DNA of 64,000 nucleotides, taken from contig CP070835.1 of NCBI GenBank assembly GCA_020341775.1, positions 1,826,717 to 1,890,716 of the forward strand, read 5' to 3'. The notes under the pieces are model-generated. The model saw nothing but the letters and a program-made list of their open reading frames with translations, was not told the origin of the DNA and ran no database searches. Below are positions 42,723 to 49,669 of the stretch, in pieces. The translations under genes were made by a program, and so were the position numbers. Position 1 is the stretch's first letter, and every line of letters begins with the position of its first letter. The stretch is from Candidatus Bathyarchaeota archaeon (lineage in GTDB: Archaea; Thermoproteota; Bathyarchaeia; Bathyarchaeales; SOJC01).

Positions 42723-44063
42723 TTACTTTGCTCTTTCTAAGAGGTTTCGTTTAGTCTTCTCAACTTGTGCCATTGTCCTGTCGACGTTCACAGTTTTAAT
42801 TTCCCTGTTTTCCATTACAACTTTGCCGTTTATGATAACTGTGTCTACGTCAGAGCTTTTGGCAGCGTAGACAATGTGGCTTTGTTCATTGTAGACTGGC
42901 CTCAGGTGAGGTTTTCGAAAGTCGACAATCGCCAAATCCGCTTTTTTGCCAGCTTCTATGGACCCAATTTCTTTGTCCCAGCTCAGTGTTTTAGCACCAT
43001 CAATAGTCGCCATGCGTAAGACTTGTTCGGCAGACAACTCTGTTGGGTCGCCGCTTATTCCTTTGTGGAGCAATGCGGTGACTTTCATAACTTCAAACAT
43101 GTCTGAGCTGTTATTTGAACAAGAGCTGTCTGTCCCGAGCCCGACGGTGACGCCCTCCTTTAGGAGCTGAGGCACAGGGCTTACGCCGGAGGCGAGTTTC
43201 AGATTTGATATGGGGCTATGGGCGACCTTGAGTTTTTTTTCTTTCAGAATCTGTATGTCGCGCTTTGTAAGATGGACGCAGTGTGCGGCTACAATGTTGG
43301 AGCGGAGAACGTTTAAAGTATCGAGATAGGCTACGACTCCACCTTTTGCTGAAATCTTGAAAGCTTGCTCAATCTTTTCCTGTTCGTCTAACGTTTCTGC
43401 TACGTGTGTGTGCCAAATAACCGGCATTTCAGGTGAGGCGTATTTCGCGGATAGTTCGTGGGTGTACGCTCTGAGCTCCTTCATATAATCCGGGTCCACA
43501 GTGTAGGGCGCATGGGGGTCCACGCTAGCTCGAATCAGTCCATTTTTTTGACCGTGCCACCTTCGAGTCAAAGCTTGCAGCGCTTTTCGGTCGTGTTTTT
43601 TTCGCCAAGAAAAACAGACATGGCCAACAACACCGCGGAGTCCCGCTTTTGCGAAGGCTTGTGCTTCGTTATATTGGCTGGTGAAGTGGTACATGGTGTT
43701 AACCGTTGTTGTGCCGCCCATTATTGACTCGATGGCAGTGAGCAATGCGCCCGCGTAGATGTCTGAGCCTGTCATGTGTTTTTCGATGGGCCATATCCGT
43801 TTTTCCAGCCACGTCTTAAGGTCTAAGTCGTCAGCGTAGCCTCTCAGAAGGCTCATCGCTGCGTGATGGTGGGTGTTAATTAGCCCTGGTAGGACTACTT
43901 TGTTTCTCGCGTTGATTTTTTCACTTCTTCGATATCGGGGTCTCAGGGTGCTGATTTTTCCCACTTCCACTATTTTGTCATCTTCGATTGCTATTGCACT
44001 GTTTCGCATGACGCCTTTCTTGGTGGCAGTAATTATTGTTCCACATTCTATCAGTAGATTCAA
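42723..44063 (-). CDS. mtaD: MTA/SAH deaminase (amidohydrolase)
   Basis: A 446-residue amidohydrolase: PGLINTHHHAAMSLLRGYAD metal-binding start, WHTHVAET, VAAHCVHL and LGTDSSCSNNS. It matches the 5-methylthioadenosine/S-adenosylhomocysteine deaminase family, which deaminates MTA, SAH or 5'-deoxyadenosine. Radical SAM enzymes, of which several are encoded here, release 5'-deoxyadenosine. It is in an apparent operon with ahcY. Confidence 0.92.
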   Translation of the reverse strand: MNLLIECGTIITATKKGVMRNSAIAIEDDKIVEVGKISTLRPRYRRSEKINARNKVVLPGLINTHHHAAMSLLRGYADDLDLKTWLEKRIWPIEKHMTGSDIYAGALLTAIESIMGGTTTVNTMYHFTSQYNEAQAFAKAGLRGVVGHVCFSWRKKHDRKALQALTRRWHGQKNGLIRASVDPHAPYTVDPDYMKELRAYTHELSAKYASPEMPVIWHTHVAETLDEQEKIEQAFKISAKGGVVAYLDTLNVLRSNIVAAHCVHLTKRDIQILKEKKLKVAHSPISNLKLASGVSPVPQLLKEGVTVGLGTDSSCSNNSSDMFEVMKVTALLHKGISGDPTELSAEQVLRMATIDGAKTLSWDKEIGSIEAGKKADLAIVDFRKPHLRPVYNEQSHIVYAAKSSDVDTVIINGKVVMENREIKTVNVDRTMAQVEKTKRNLLERAK

Positions 44064-44230
44064 GGTTCCTCGCCTTGTTGTTCTAATATTTTTCTTAGGA
44101 AGTACTATTAAATTGGTTGGCCTTCAGAGAGTTGTGGCGTGTCTGCTAGTTTACATCGAATTCTAGTGAAAAAGGCGTGCTCGACGCCGCTTAATCTTCA
44201 CGTCAAGGTTGTTGAGGGTTCCGACTGGCG

Positions 44231-45466
44231 TTGTCGACTTTTGGTGAGCGTGTAAGCAGGCATGCTCCGGAAGGCTATATTAATTTATACGTGAAGTGGA
44301 TTCAAAGAACTGATTGGGAATTGGCAAAAATGAAGGAGGTGCAAAAGGACAGAGTCGCTGTCTTGCAGAGGAGTCTGGAGGCGTATCTCTCTTCTGTGTT
44401 CGGTGAGGAGGTTGAAGTTGTCTATGTTGGCGAATTGGGTGAAGAGAAGAAACGGCAAGACTGGAAAAAAGCCAAAGCAGATGACTTGAAAGGCTTTGGT
44501 TACGGCGTTCCTTATCTCATTGTTTGCAGTGTAGGTGGACGCACGAAGAAAATAGTCTTGGAAACGATGCGTACTGTGGGAGGCTTTGGTCATGACCATT
44601 TCAGCGATCGTGCTGGAGTTTTACTTTGGCAACATTCTGCTTTTAACAAGCTGCCCAACCACGTAGGCTCCTTGGATGTTGGCGCCTTCACGAGAAAGCA
44701 CGGTCTCGAATCTCTGGGCAACTGCACTGAATTTTTCGTCTTGACAGAGTTTGTGGAAGGTAGCCTTTACCACGAAGACTTGGATAAGCTAAAGATGGTC
44801 CACAAGCTCGAGTTCATTGACTTAGAACGCTGTAGAGCGCTCTCAGACTATTTGGCTAAGATTCACAGCCTTAAGAACAAACAGGCAGGGCTTTACGTTC
44901 GAAGAGTGCGGGATCTTGTGGGTCACGGTGAATGCATAATGGGGTTGATGGATAGCTATCCTGCAAATGTGGATTTTATTGGAGAGGAAGAGCTGGTGAA
45001 CATTGAGAAGATGTGTGTGGAATGGAGGTGGAAGCTTAAACAGTTTACTCACAGACTGGCTCAGGTGCATGGAGACTTTCACCCCTGGAATGTGCTTTTC
45101 CACAGAAACGCGGATTTCACCGTTCTTGACCGTAGTCGCGGGGAATGGGGAGAGCCAGCTGACGATGTCAGCGCAATGACAATAAATTACTTATTCTACA
45201 GCTTGCAGACCCATGGCTGTCTTGCAAGAGAGTTTGAGAGGATTTTCAACCTTTTTTGGGAGAACTATCTAGATAAAACGGGTGACGAAGAGGTGTTAGA
45301 GGTCATTCCGCCTTTTTTCGCCTGGCGTTGTTTGGTCGTTGCTTCGCCCATCTGGTATCCAAACTTGTCCGTGCGTGTGAGAACAAAGCTCTTCAACTTT
45401 ATTCGAAATGTGCTTAGAGCTGAAAGATTTGAGTTAAAGGACGTCAACTCCTATTTTAAACTTTGA
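44231..45466 (+). CDS. Aminoglycoside phosphotransferase-fold kinase
   Basis: A 411-residue protein of the APH/choline-kinase fold. The catalytic loop is VHGDFHPWNVLF (about 283-294) and the metal-binding region is VLDRSRGEWGEPADDVSA, with Asp-Arg where Asp-Phe is usual. It probably phosphorylates a small metabolite; resistance is not implied. TTG 44231 lacks a clear ribosome binding site, and a later ATG at 44330 is possible. Confidence 0.78.
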   Translation: MSTFGERVSRHAPEGYINLYVKWIQRTDWELAKMKEVQKDRVAVLQRSLEAYLSSVFGEEVEVVYVGELGEEKKRQDWKKAKADDLKGFGYGVPYLIVCSVGGRTKKIVLETMRTVGGFGHDHFSDRAGVLLWQHSAFNKLPNHVGSLDVGAFTRKHGLESLGNCTEFFVLTEFVEGSLYHEDLDKLKMVHKLEFIDLERCRALSDYLAKIHSLKNKQAGLYVRRVRDLVGHGECIMGLMDSYPANVDFIGEEELVNIEKMCVEWRWKLKQFTHRLAQVHGDFHPWNVLFHRNADFTVLDRSRGEWGEPADDVSAMTINYLFYSLQTHGCLAREFERIFNLFWENYLDKTGDEEVLEVIPPFFAWRCLVVASPIWYPNLSVRVRTKLFNFIRNVLRAERFELKDVNSYFKL

Positions 45467-45588
45467 GGCCCATGCACGCATGCATTCATGCGCTGATTCT
45501 AAGCGGGCATCTTTTGCCTCACTTAAAACTTATCAACAGAGGCGACGTCATTGTCTTCTGGACATGTTTCGGCAGAGGGCAGTTCACC

Positions 45589-46155
45589 GTGAAGAGAGGA
45601 TGGTGTGTTTGGATTACCGGGTTGCCAGGAAGCGGCAAATCAACTGTAGCCGGCTTAGTCCAAGAAAAACTGAAATCTTCGAGCGTCAACGCTCAAACAA
45701 TCTCCATAGACATGATACGCCGCTATGCCACGCCAAGGCCAACCTATTCCAGAGAGGAACGAGCAACCGTTTATGGTGCGTTGATTTTTACAGCGGTGAT
45801 GCTAACCGAAAATTCTGTGAATGTGATTATAGATGCTACTGGCAACCGTCGACGATTTCGAGAGCAGGCAAGACGTTCAATTCCACAATTCATGGAAGCC
45901 TATCTTAAATGCTCTCTGGAAGTCTGTATGCAACGAGAAAACAAACGCGCGGACACTCATCTGGCGCCCGCCGATATCTATGAAAAAGCCCAGAAGGGCA
46001 AAGCCCCAACAGTGCCCGGCGTCGGCGTCCCTTATGAAGAGCCTCTCAACCCAGAAATCGAAATCGACTCTTCAAAGCTTTCAGCAGAAGAAAACGCCCA
46101 AAAAATTTGGGCAGCAGTCCTGCAACGCTTTGTCTTAGAACCAAAGCAACTGTAA
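45589..46155 (+). CDS. cysC: APS kinase-like protein
   Basis: About 188 residues: Walker A ITGLPGSGKSTVAG near the start, SIDMIRRY, VIIDATGNRRRFRE and a C-terminal CSLEVCMQRENKR plus VPYEEPLNPEIEID. These match adenylyl-sulfate kinase, which makes PAPS from APS. No ATP sulfurylase is nearby, so another substrate is possible. GTG 45589 is chosen as GAGGG lies nine bases upstream; the reading from 45463 runs through intergenic sequence. Confidence 0.8.
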   Translation: MKRGWCVWITGLPGSGKSTVAGLVQEKLKSSSVNAQTISIDMIRRYATPRPTYSREERATVYGALIFTAVMLTENSVNVIIDATGNRRRFREQARRSIPQFMEAYLKCSLEVCMQRENKRADTHLAPADIYEKAQKGKAPTVPGVGVPYEEPLNPEIEIDSSKLSAEENAQKIWAAVLQRFVLEPKQL

Positions 46156-46238
46156 TATCAGAAACATGTATGTGCTTCCAAGCAGCCTTTTATACGCAAT
46201 ATTCTCTAAAGAGTACGTTGACGTTTGGATGTGGATGT

Positions 46239-46685
46239 GTGGAAAAACCTGGATTCATCGTTAAGTTTTTCGACAAAGCCTATGAAGGAAAGAGACTTGA
46301 AGAACTTGTTGACGCGCCAGTTGCCGCAATCAGTGGCGTCAGTGGGTCTGACGCAGAGGACTTAAAGAAGGCGTTCGGAATAAGAACTGTAGGGGATTTA
46401 GCAACGAATAAATATGTAACGCTTGCTCAAGGGATCAATTGCTTTTCAGCTTGCTCCGGACAAATACTAGATAAAGACTTCGAGGCAAAGGAATATAAAG
46501 ATCTGGCAAAGAAGCCGGTCTCAGCGATTTCCGGTGTTTCTGAGCAGGATGGTGCACTCCTCAAGAAAGCTTTTGGGATAGACAATATTGGAGAATTAGC
46601 CGAGAATAGGTATGTAGCCATCGCTCAGGCGACTGTGACATTAGCTTCATTAGTTAAGTTTTTAAGAACTATTGGTGCTATCTAG
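46239..46685 (+). CDS. Tandem helix-hairpin-helix-like repeat protein
   Basis: About 148 residues built of two similar units of about 60 residues: APVAAISGVSGSDAEDLKKA..GIRTVGDLA and KPVSAISGVSEQDGALLKKA..GIDNIGELA. Each ends in a NKYVTLAQ/NRYVAIAQ helix. The pattern resembles helix-hairpin-helix modules that bind DNA or proteins. GTG 46239 starts it. It lies just upstream of the convergent tRNA-Ala. Confidence 0.72.
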   Translation: MEKPGFIVKFFDKAYEGKRLEELVDAPVAAISGVSGSDAEDLKKAFGIRTVGDLATNKYVTLAQGINCFSACSGQILDKDFEAKEYKDLAKKPVSAISGVSEQDGALLKKAFGIDNIGELAENRYVAIAQATVTLASLVKFLRTIGAI

Positions 46686-46739
46686 ACCTAAAAATCTTAG
46701 GTCAAGCTCAGCACGCGCTTCACGATACACGCCGGGACG

Positions 46740-46814
46740 TGGACCGGGCGGGATTTGAACCCGCGGCCTCCTGAGTGCAAGTCAGGCATTCATTCCAGAC
46801 TGAACTACCGGCCC
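46740..46814 (-). tRNA. tRNA-Ala (TGC)
   Basis: On the minus strand the acceptor GGGCCGG (5' end at 46814) pairs with CCGGTCC (46741-46747), giving the G3:U70 pair that identifies tRNA-Ala. The discriminator A is at 46740. Anticodon stem CCTGA/TCAGG holds loop CTTGCAC, anticodon TGC. There is no intron, and the CCA is not encoded. A TATA-like CTTTAATTAG lies about 30 bases upstream. Confidence 0.96.
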
Positions 46815-46900
46815 TCCGAATTTGTTGTTTGAAGTTCTAATTAAAGAATTTTGTTACCGCTTGTTTGCTTTGGTCAGTTCTGCTGGTTCGTATGAGTTAG

Positions 46901-46935
46901 GTCTCTTCGTGGGTCGTTAGCACGTCTCTTCGTGC
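46901..46935. repeat. Short direct repeats with hairpin
   Basis: GTCTCTTCGTG occurs twice (46901-46911 and 46924-46934). The second copy lies in a GCACG-TCTCTT-CGTGC hairpin (46920-46935). It is in the 200-base gap between tRNA-Ala and trm5, which holds no gene I can support. Confidence 0.3.
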
Positions 46936-47014
46936 TTTGTTTACATTGCCTGCAAGATGTCTTGATTTTAGAGGTTCTCTTGCATCTAACGCTGATTTTC
47001 GGGGGCATCCCAGT

Positions 47015-47866
47015 CTACTTTGTCACATGGATGTCGACAGCTATTTGATACCAATTAGGCCCTGTCTGCCTTACAACGCGGTTGTGAGCGAGTTCGAATT
47101 TAATCTTTCTCCGCTGCAACGTGTGTGAAACCTTTGCTTTTACTTTGTCAATTGGGTCTTCATGTTTTCTTGCGTGTTCGAAGTCGTAGTAGTGTATCCA
47201 TCCGCTTTGCTGGTTAATTGCAGACAGTGCAGATTCAATGTATTCGTATGCTTTTTCAGGCAGCGGCATGAGAACGCGGTCAGCGATGTTTTGCAGCTTT
47301 TGGTGAATAATCGATGATGCTTCGCCCTCCATAGGGATTACCCTGTTGATCATTTTATTAAGCAGGATGTTTTCTCGCAGATGTTCCACAGCGACTGGAT
47401 TTAGGTCAATTGAATAAATCTTTGCAGCCGTTGAGTGTCTGGCAATGATTATTGAGTAAGCGCCTACACCAGCAAACATGTTCACAATAACCTCTTTGTT
47501 TCGAACTGCATTGGCTATTCGCATCCTTTCATAAGCGAGCCGCGGAGAAAAATAGCATTCTTTGATGTCGACTTTGAAGAGACAGCCGTGTTCCTTGTAG
47601 AGAGTGGTAGTCTGTTTCTCGCCAGCAATCCACTCGAGGTCACGTAGTCGGAAAACACCCGAAACAGGGCTGGCTTGCCGCCAAACGGATTTTACGTGTT
47701 TATGTTGCTGCATCAACGCCTCAGCAATGATGTTGTTATGGGATGAGAGTGTTTCTGGAATGCGGATGACAGCGATGTCTCCGATTATGTCGTAGGACTT
47801 GCAAAGTGAAGCAAGCTCTATGGGCAAAAGTTTTCCTTCGAGAAGAGCCTTCAAGTCACCTTTCAA
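47015..47866 (-). CDS. trm5: Trm5/Tyw2-family tRNA methyltransferase
   Basis: A 283-residue SAM-dependent enzyme: IKECYFSPRLAYERMRIA, motif I NMFAGVGAYSIIIARH, SIDLNPVAVEHLRENI, and VLMPLPEKAYEY in the place of the usual NLP motif. Trm5 makes m1G37, the first step to wyosine; a related Tyw2-type activity is possible given the short N-terminus. TYW1, the next pathway enzyme, lies 5 kb away. It starts three bases after a small upstream ORF. Confidence 0.86.
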   Translation of the reverse strand: MKGDLKALLEGKLLPIELASLCKSYDIIGDIAVIRIPETLSSHNNIIAEALMQQHKHVKSVWRQASPVSGVFRLRDLEWIAGEKQTTTLYKEHGCLFKVDIKECYFSPRLAYERMRIANAVRNKEVIVNMFAGVGAYSIIIARHSTAAKIYSIDLNPVAVEHLRENILLNKMINRVIPMEGEASSIIHQKLQNIADRVLMPLPEKAYEYIESALSAINQQSGWIHYYDFEHARKHEDPIDKVKAKVSHTLQRRKIKFELAHNRVVRQTGPNWYQIAVDIHVTK

Positions 47867-47869
47867 ATC

Positions 47870-47992
47870 TTACACCATAAACCAATATGACACTTGCTTT
47901 GGTGATTTAAGTGGTTTTTCAATAAGTGCCGCACACACATATGGACGCTTGGGGATTTTTCTTCCCTGTGCTCTCAAAAAAATGGGCGCCAT
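47870..47992 (-). CDS. Small basic 40-residue ORF upstream of trm5
   Basis: ATG 47992 opens a 40-codon frame ending at TAA (47870-47872), three bases before the trm5 start. The product is basic and proline-rich (LRAQGRKIPKRPYVCAALIE in the first two thirds, then PLKSPKQVSYWF). GAGGGAAGG lies upstream of the ATG, and a minus-strand TATA (GTTTAAACC-like, 48038-48043) fits. I do not recognise it; a small ribosomal or RNA-binding protein is possible. Confidence 0.45.
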   Translation of the reverse strand: MAPIFLRAQGRKIPKRPYVCAALIEKPLKSPKQVSYWFMV

Positions 47993-48037
47993 TCTCGAAG
48001 AGCCTTCCCTCGAAGATGTTTTGTTAAGGACAATAGG

Positions 48038-48043
48038 TTTAAA
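48038..48043. promoter_or_regulatory. Palindromic TATA element shared by divergent genes
   Basis: TTTAAA in the context GGTTTAAATGAC stands 46 bases from the minus-strand ATG 47992 and 32-44 bases from the rpo12 starts on the plus strand. It can act as a TATA box in both directions. Confidence 0.4.
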
Positions 48044-48086
48044 TGACACTTCAACTAACCCACGTTAAAGAAGAGTGCGGAACACC

Positions 48087-48254
48087 TTGTCTGAAGCTTC
48101 TGAAGGGTTGTCGTATGAGTGTGTTAGATGCAGCGCAAAAGTGGCAACAGAAGAATTGAAACTTCGCGGCGGGGGAATCAAGTGCACCTTCTGCGGATAC
48201 CGCATTTTAAGGAAAGTCCGGCCCCCCGTAATAAAGCGAGTCTCAGCAGAATGA
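48087..48254 (+). CDS. rpo12: RNA polymerase subunit Rpo12 (RpoP)
   Basis: A 55-residue zinc-ribbon protein: YECVRCSAKV, then the short LRGGGIKCTFCGYRIL, giving the CX2C...CX2C site of archaeal Rpo12/eukaryotic RPB12. It ends in a basic tail with RPPVIKRV. TTG 48087 is used; GTG 48075 in the same frame would add four residues. Confidence 0.92.
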   Translation: MSEASEGLSYECVRCSAKVATEELKLRGGGIKCTFCGYRILRKVRPPVIKRVSAE

Positions 48255-48265
48255 AGTGGTTGACG

Positions 48266-49198
48266 TTATAGGAGAGCCTGCAAGGTTCTCGTTGCTAAAT
48301 TTACTTTGTCCTGCAGTGATTTCATAATTGTGTCGGTAGCGATTGGTTCGATCCCTAATTTTGCGATGTTTTCTTTCATCTTCTCATCAATGTTGTCTAA
48401 AATGAATGTGTCCAAAAAGTCACGGTAAAGCGACGCAACCGAAAAGGCTGATACGTCAAGGCCTAAGCCCCGCATTAGCTTGTCTGCGGGCCCCTTAATC
48501 GTAGAACCGCCAACAATAGGACTAATGGCAACCACTTTTGCTGAAGTTTCCGTCAAAGCGCTTCTCACTTCCTTCACTGCCAAGATTGGTCCGATGCTTA
48601 CTATCGGGTTGCTGGGGCACACTATTATTCCATCAGCGTCTTGAATCGATTTAATGACGCCAGGGGCAGGACGTGCCAATTCAGCGCCTTCAAAAGTTAC
48701 ATCTAGAACTCTGTCTCGCGCTCCTCGTTTCACAAGGTATTCTTCGAAGTGCATTTTCCCCGTGTTTGTTAGTATCTGAGGCACGATCTTTTGATTAGTG
48801 ACTGGGAGGAGGTTTACTTTGAGTCCTAATGCCCTGCAAAGTCTCTGGATGACTCCGCTTAGAGGAACTCCTTCTTTTATAAGACATGTTCTATAGACAT
48901 GGGTTGCAAGGTCTTTGTCGCCTAGCTTGAACCACGTCTCTAAGCCATATTGCTTTAACATGCTCACGAAGTTGAAGGTGTCTCCCTGTATTCCCCACCC
49001 TTTCTCTTCGTCGACGATGCTTGCTAGGGTGTACATTATGATGTCGGGGTCTGGAGAGATGTGGAGGCCATGCAGTTCAATGTCATCGCCGACGTTGACG
49101 ATTACTGTCAAGTTTTCCTGTGGCATCACATTGATAAGGCCTTGGAGAAGCTTGGCTGCGCCCACTCCTCCCGCAAGACAGGTTACGTTCTCAATCAA
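48266..49198 (-). CDS. cofD: CofD, 2-phospho-L-lactate transferase
   Basis: A 310-residue protein: CLAGGVGAAKLLQGL start, VNVGDDIELHGLHISPDPD, KGWGIQGDTFNF, and VCPSNPIVSIGPIL. CofD joins the lactyl phosphate to Fo in coenzyme F420 synthesis. Its presence implies F420-dependent redox reactions. TTG 49198 has GGAG eight bases upstream. It is convergent with rpo12. Confidence 0.95.
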   Translation of the reverse strand: MIENVTCLAGGVGAAKLLQGLINVMPQENLTVIVNVGDDIELHGLHISPDPDIIMYTLASIVDEEKGWGIQGDTFNFVSMLKQYGLETWFKLGDKDLATHVYRTCLIKEGVPLSGVIQRLCRALGLKVNLLPVTNQKIVPQILTNTGKMHFEEYLVKRGARDRVLDVTFEGAELARPAPGVIKSIQDADGIIVCPSNPIVSIGPILAVKEVRSALTETSAKVVAISPIVGGSTIKGPADKLMRGLGLDVSAFSVASLYRDFLDTFILDNIDEKMKENIAKLGIEPIATDTIMKSLQDKVNLATRTLQALL

Positions 49199-49281
49199 AG
49201 CCTCTACTCCGTCGCATGTCTCAGCTAGTTTTGGGTTTGACTGTCTAAAGTTTAAGGTTTAAGGTTTATTGACTTGAGCGC

Positions 49282-49569
49282 TTAGAAGATTTCTTTTTCG
49301 CCAACTTTTCGCAGGACTTTTCCCCGGAGCCTTACGGGAGGGCCAACGATCTCGTCCATTCGCTTTTCAGTTGTCTTGCGTTTAATGGTTTCTCCACAGG
49401 TACCTTGTGGCAAGAGCCGTCGTTTTACACACGTCGCGAAGTTGCAGTTTGCTACGTTGCATCTCTCATCAGTCCATCGACACCAGACGTCTTTTCCTCT
49501 TGGAGTTGCAGCAAGTTTCCCGCATTTGAATAGGCTGCATCTTGGTGAGCAATATTTCACTTCACCCAT
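49282..49569 (-). CDS. Small cysteine-rich protein
   Basis: About 95 residues with eight cysteines in the first 60 (CSPRCSLFKC, then CRW, CNVANCNFATC and GTCG). These are arranged as if to bind zinc or an iron-sulfur cluster. The basic C-terminus ends near KVGEKEIF. No family is recognised. ATG 49569 (MGEVKYC) is favoured. It lies between cofD and the surface protein, on the same strand. Confidence 0.6.
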   Translation of the reverse strand: MGEVKYCSPRCSLFKCGKLAATPRGKDVWCRWTDERCNVANCNFATCVKRRLLPQGTCGETIKRKTTEKRMDEIVGPPVRLRGKVLRKVGEKEIF

Positions 49570-49669
49570 TATAGACACTACCTTCGTATTATCTCATACA
49601 AAACTTCAGAAGTTTGCGCATCTTGACAAGAGAGCTTTGGCGTTTGAGCGTAATAAACTTTTCCAATCA

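Noticed and set aside
47799-48068. Plus-strand 89-codon frame before rpo12
   Set aside because: It overlaps the start of trm5 on the other strand and has no ribosome binding site; the minus-strand 40-codon frame is a better reading of the gap.
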